This document shows positions 61,181 to 64,000 of a stretch of DNA of 64,000 nucleotides, piece by piece (within the stretch, counting starts at the first letter, position 1; every line of letters begins with the position of its first letter). A model generated the notes under the pieces. That model was given only the letters and a program-made list of their open reading frames with translations. It was not told the DNA's origin and did not search any database. Both the position numbers and the translations under genes were made by a program. Origin of the DNA: Aliiroseovarius sp. Z3. GTDB taxonomy: Bacteria > Pseudomonadota > Alphaproteobacteria > Rhodobacterales > Rhodobacteraceae. The DNA is taken from positions 1-64,000 of the forward strand of contig NZ_JAFMZK010000003.1 of the NCBI RefSeq assembly GCF_029105185.1, given 5' to 3'.

Positions 61181-61266
61181 CTTCCCTCCGCCGGTTCTAG
61201 CCGGTTCAGGTTCAACGGGTCCGCATGGATTGCATCTCAGCCGGTTCATTCCGGCCCCCCGAGGTG
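61181..61266 (-). ncRNA. TPP riboswitch (thi box)
   Basis: On the minus strand the aptamer reads from the 5' stem through CTGAGATGC, then ACCCGTTGAACCTGA and ends CCGGCGGAGGGAAGG. CTGAGA and ACCC-TTGAACCTGA are the conserved TPP-binding core of the thi box. When TPP is plentiful it should reduce thiBPQ expression. Confidence 0.95.
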
Positions 61267-61368
61267 TGGCCATTCCTGACGGGTTTGGCACAACTTGGCA
61301 AGCCCCCCTTGACCTTGAGGCAGCGATCGGCAATGTGAACGCTAACACCCGCCATATCGGAGCCGAAC

Positions 61369-62325
61369 ATGTCGGACGCCACTCACAACCCTGTAAAAGG
61401 GCTGGGCTTTGCTTTTGCCGCCTTCGCCGTCTTTGCCACCCATGATGCGATCATCAAGGCGCTTGGCGTCAGTTTCTCGGTGTTCCAGATCATCTTTTTC
61501 GCGATGCTGTTTGCCTTCGTGCCGATGTCGGTCCTGATGCTGGCAGACCGGCAGGTCGACAACTTCCGTCCACACCACCCGTGGCTTATCCTGCTCAGAT
61601 CGGTGACGACCGTCATCGCGATGTCGGCGGCATTCTATGCGTTCACCGTGCTGCCGCTGGCCGAGGTCTATGCCCTGCTGTTTGCAACCCCCCTGCTGAT
61701 CACGGCGATGTCTGCCATGTTGCTGGGGGAAACCGTGCGGGTGCAACGCTGGGCGGCTGTCGTGGTCGGGTTGATCGGCGTTCTGATTGTCCTGCGGCCC
61801 GGTGTCACCCAGATATCGTTCGGGCATATCTGCGCCCTGATCGCCGCGTTCTGTTCCAGCCTGGGGTCGATCATCATACGAAAGATCGGCGGAGAAGAGC
61901 GGACAGCGGTGATGATCCTATACCCGATGTTATCGTCAATCCTGGTCATGGCGCTGGCGCTGCCCTTTGTCTATCACCCCATGGACGTGGCAGAGCTTGG
62001 CCTTTTCGCCGGTGTCGGCGTTCTGTCGGTGCTGGCGCAGTTCATGATCATCGCCGCCTATCGGATCGCACCAGCCGCGGTGATCGCCCCAAGCCAATAC
62101 AGCCAGATCCTTTGGGCCACCCTGTTCGGCGTCCTGTTCTTCAACGAATGGCCGGATAGCTGGGTGGGCGTCGGCGCCTCGGTCATCATTGCGTCGGGCA
62201 TCTTTATCGTCTGGCGCGAAAGCCGCCCGTCGGTCTCGATGCGCAACCCAATCCTGCGCAACCCCAATCCGCGTTATGACGCGGGGCCAAGCCCCAAACC
62301 GAAACACCGCAGACCGACAAGCTGA
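61369..62325 (+). CDS. EamA/DMT-family exporter
   Basis: The 318-residue protein has ten helices in two EamA repeats (FAFAAFAVFATHDAIIKALG; later FGHICALIAAFCSSLGSIII), with the LAEVYALLFATPLL and APSQYSQILWATLFG positions typical of the family. Probably exports a small metabolite. Divergent from thiB with the riboswitch leader between. Confidence 0.88.
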   Translation: MSDATHNPVKGLGFAFAAFAVFATHDAIIKALGVSFSVFQIIFFAMLFAFVPMSVLMLADRQVDNFRPHHPWLILLRSVTTVIAMSAAFYAFTVLPLAEVYALLFATPLLITAMSAMLLGETVRVQRWAAVVVGLIGVLIVLRPGVTQISFGHICALIAAFCSSLGSIIIRKIGGEERTAVMILYPMLSSILVMALALPFVYHPMDVAELGLFAGVGVLSVLAQFMIIAAYRIAPAAVIAPSQYSQILWATLFGVLFFNEWPDSWVGVGASVIIASGIFIVWRESRPSVSMRNPILRNPNPRYDAGPSPKPKHRRPTS

Positions 62326-62388
62326 CGCCGTCACGCTTCCCTTTCGCACGGGGCTTCGCTATCACCCTGACAACGAAGGAGCATCCCC

Positions 62389-63498
62389 ATGTCGATGAAC
62401 AGCTTTGGTCACATCTTCCGCGTCACCACCTGGGGTGAAAGCCACGGTCCAGCATTGGGGGCGACGGTGGACGGCTGCCCGCCGAATATCCCGCTTGAGG
62501 CCGAGATGATTCAGGTCTGGCTGGACAAGCGCCGCCCCGGCCAGAACAAACACACCACCCAGCGCAACGAACCCGATCAGGTGCGTATTCTGTCAGGTGT
62601 CTATGAAGGCAAGACCACCGGCACGCCGATCCAGTTGATGATCGAAAACACCGATCAGCGGTCGAAAGACTATGGCGAGATCGAAAAGACTTTTCGCCCC
62701 GGCCATGCCGACATCACCTACTGGCAGAAATACGGCATCCGCGATCCGCGTGGCGGCGGGCGATCCTCGGCCCGCGAAACCGCGGCGCGTGTTGCCGCCG
62801 GAGGGATTGCCCGTGAAGCGTTGAAGGCACTGGTGCCGGGGCTTGCGATCAAGGGCTATATGACCCAGATGGGTGCCCTGCACCTGGACCGTGACAGGTT
62901 TGACTGGGATGCCATTGATCAAAACCCGTTCTGGCTGCCTGACAACACCGCGGTCAAGGACTGGGAAGATTATCTGCACCGGTTGCGGACCAAGGAACAT
63001 GACAGCGTCGGCGCCGCGATCGAGGTTGTTGTGCGCGGGGCACCTGCCGGGCTGGGCGCACCGATCTATGCCAAGTTAGACACCGACCTTGCGGCCGCGA
63101 TGATGTCAATCAACGCCGTGAAAGGCGTCGAGATCGGTGAGGGTATGGCAGCGGCCGGCCTGAAAGGCACCGAGAATGCCGACGAGATCTTCATGGGGAA
63201 TGACGGGCAGCCGGTGTTCACCTCCAACCACGCGGGTGGCATTCTGGGTGGCATTTCCAGCGGTCAGGACATCGTGGTTCGCTTCGCCGTGAAGCCCACG
63301 AGTTCGATCCTGACACCGCGCCAGTCGATCACCAAATCGGGCGAACCGATTGAAGTCGTCACCAAGGGCCGCCACGACCCCTGCGTTGGCATACGTGCGG
63401 TGCCGGTTGGGGAAGCCATGGCGGCCTGCGTGGTCCTTGACCACGTGATGCTGCACCGGGCCCAGATGGGCGATGGTCCGCGCGGCAAGATCGGGTAG
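62389..63498 (+). CDS. aroC: Chorismate synthase
   Basis: The 369-residue FMN enzyme makes chorismate from EPSP, the last shikimate step. It has [59 protein letters not shown] and the C-terminal [27 protein letters not shown] lies upstream of the start. Confidence 0.97.
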   Translation: MSMNSFGHIFRVTTWGESHGPALGATVDGCPPNIPLEAEMIQVWLDKRRPGQNKHTTQRNEPDQVRILSGVYEGKTTGTPIQLMIENTDQRSKDYGEIEKTFRPGHADITYWQKYGIRDPRGGGRSSARETAARVAAGGIAREALKALVPGLAIKGYMTQMGALHLDRDRFDWDAIDQNPFWLPDNTAVKDWEDYLHRLRTKEHDSVGAAIEVVVRGAPAGLGAPIYAKLDTDLAAAMMSINAVKGVEIGEGMAAAGLKGTENADEIFMGNDGQPVFTSNHAGGILGGISSGQDIVVRFAVKPTSSILTPRQSITKSGEPIEVVTKGRHDPCVGIRAVPVGEAMAACVVLDHVMLHRAQMGDGPRGKIG

Positions 63499-63503
63499 GG
63501 GAA

Positions 63504-63548
63504 GCCGGGCAGAGCCCGGCGGATTCAATGCCTCCGGCGGGGATATTT
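63504..63548 (+). terminator. Hairpin and dispersed intergenic motif after aroC
   Basis: GCCGGGC, loop AGA, GCCCGGC forms a 7-bp stem at 63504-63520. It is followed by CCTCCGGCGGGGATATTT (63531-63548), a motif I know as frequent in Rhodobacteraceae intergenic regions, often after genes. Confidence 0.6.
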
Positions 63549-63564
63549 CCGGCCAGAAGAAGCC

Positions 63565-63972
63565 CTAGGCGGTGGCCGCGACCAATGCAGTATCCATCAG
63601 CGCCTTGATGTCCTTCGTCGATGTTCCGGCGACGATCCGACCGAGTTCTTTATCGCCTTTCAAAACCACAAGGGTGGATCGGCGTGGAATACGCAGTGAC
63701 TTTGCCAACGCCGATTTGCCGTGCTGATCCCAGTCAACATCAATGAAGGTGATGGCTTTCTCATAGTTGGGATTTTCGGCTTTCAGGGCGTTGATGACCC
63801 GTTCCTGGGCCGCACATGTGCTGCACCAGCTGGCCTTGAAGTCCAGAAACACGGTGGCGCCGTCGTTCAGCGCTTTGGTGACCAGTCCGGGCGAATAGTC
63901 CGCCGCGGCCTGAGCAGCCCACGGAGCAAGCGAGGCTGCGGCTGTCAGGGTCAGGAAGTCGCGTCGTTTCAT
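63565..63972 (-). CDS. Tat-exported thioredoxin-like protein
   Basis: The 135-residue protein has a twin-arginine signal (MKRRDFLTLTAAASLAPWAA) and a thioredoxin fold with the CxxC motif in FKASWCSTCAAQERVINAL and the cis-Pro region LRIPRRSTLVVLKG. It probably acts in periplasmic thiol-disulfide exchange, perhaps cytochrome c maturation. GAAAGGAGA precedes the ATG. Confidence 0.9.
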   Translation of the reverse strand: MKRRDFLTLTAAASLAPWAAQAAADYSPGLVTKALNDGATVFLDFKASWCSTCAAQERVINALKAENPNYEKAITFIDVDWDQHGKSALAKSLRIPRRSTLVVLKGDKELGRIVAGTSTKDIKALMDTALVAATA

Positions 63973-64000
63973 TTGGGTTCTCCTTTCAAAGGGAAACTGA

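Overview
The window is chromosomal DNA of an alphaproteobacterium of the Rhodobacteraceae (Roseobacter group). This rests on gene content and style: petABC for a cytochrome bc1 complex, an EcfG-type sigma factor with GGAAC-N16-CGTT promoters, choline-uptake genes, HGG-type small island proteins and a recurrent CCGGCGGGGATATTT-like intergenic motif. It also rests on moderately high GC with dense, overlapping operons.

Layout. 1-1.3 kb: the start of a truncated tyrosine integrase and a 160-bp inverted-repeat element. 1.3-3.5 kb: a secreted alpha/beta hydrolase divergent from an AraC-type regulator. 3.5-11.1 kb: a stress cluster with an EcfG-like sigma factor, a Crp/Fnr regulator, a two-domain PRC-barrel protein, an AI-2E family membrane protein, CsbD, DUF1328, DUF883, a YqjE/holin-like protein and a phospholipase D. 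Four sites match the EcfG promoter consensus exactly and drive or face genes here. 11.1-13.1 kb: gene debris (IS3 fragment, tail of a short-chain dehydrogenase). 13.1-18.4 kb: a five-gene minus-strand operon for a cell-surface glycan. 18.5-21.9 kb: a decayed choline-transport locus, with choV intact, choW carrying an apparent in-frame internal deletion, a hydrolase fragment and a 5'-truncated BetI-like regulator.

22.2-33.6 kb holds an apparently complete non-phosphorylative L-fucose (or L-galactose/D-arabinose) pathway. It comprises an IclR regulator, aldose dehydrogenase, lactonase, sugar ABC transporter, mutarotase, L-fuconate dehydratase, ketodeoxyfuconate dehydrogenase and a FAH-family hydrolase, plus a second enolase-superfamily enzyme. 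33.6-38.3 kb is accessory DNA: a multiply frameshifted Rep gene with palindromes, an M48 lipoprotein protease, and a PD-(D/E)XK-like protein overlapping a small membrane protein.

38.44-50.88 kb is a 12.4-kb integrative island in tRNA-Lys(TTT). A 49-bp direct repeat of the tRNA 3' end flanks it, and paired TGTCCCCC arm-type sites with the same 11-bp spacing lie at both ends. It encodes an integrase, an excisionase-like HTH protein, a replication-like winged-helix protein whose gene carries iteron-like repeats, a PC4 protein, a GNAT-like protein, a large phage-type protein, HicBA, a Xre repressor with operators, several phage hypotheticals and an SRAP protein. No terminase, portal or capsid gene is recognisable, so a phage-satellite-like element is the best reading.

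50.9-64 kb is conserved core: tRNA-Lys, dapF, mtaB, two small proteins, a GST, petABC with terminator, a DUF6547-like protein, thiBPQ behind a TPP riboswitch, an EamA exporter, aroC and a Tat-type thioredoxin-like protein.
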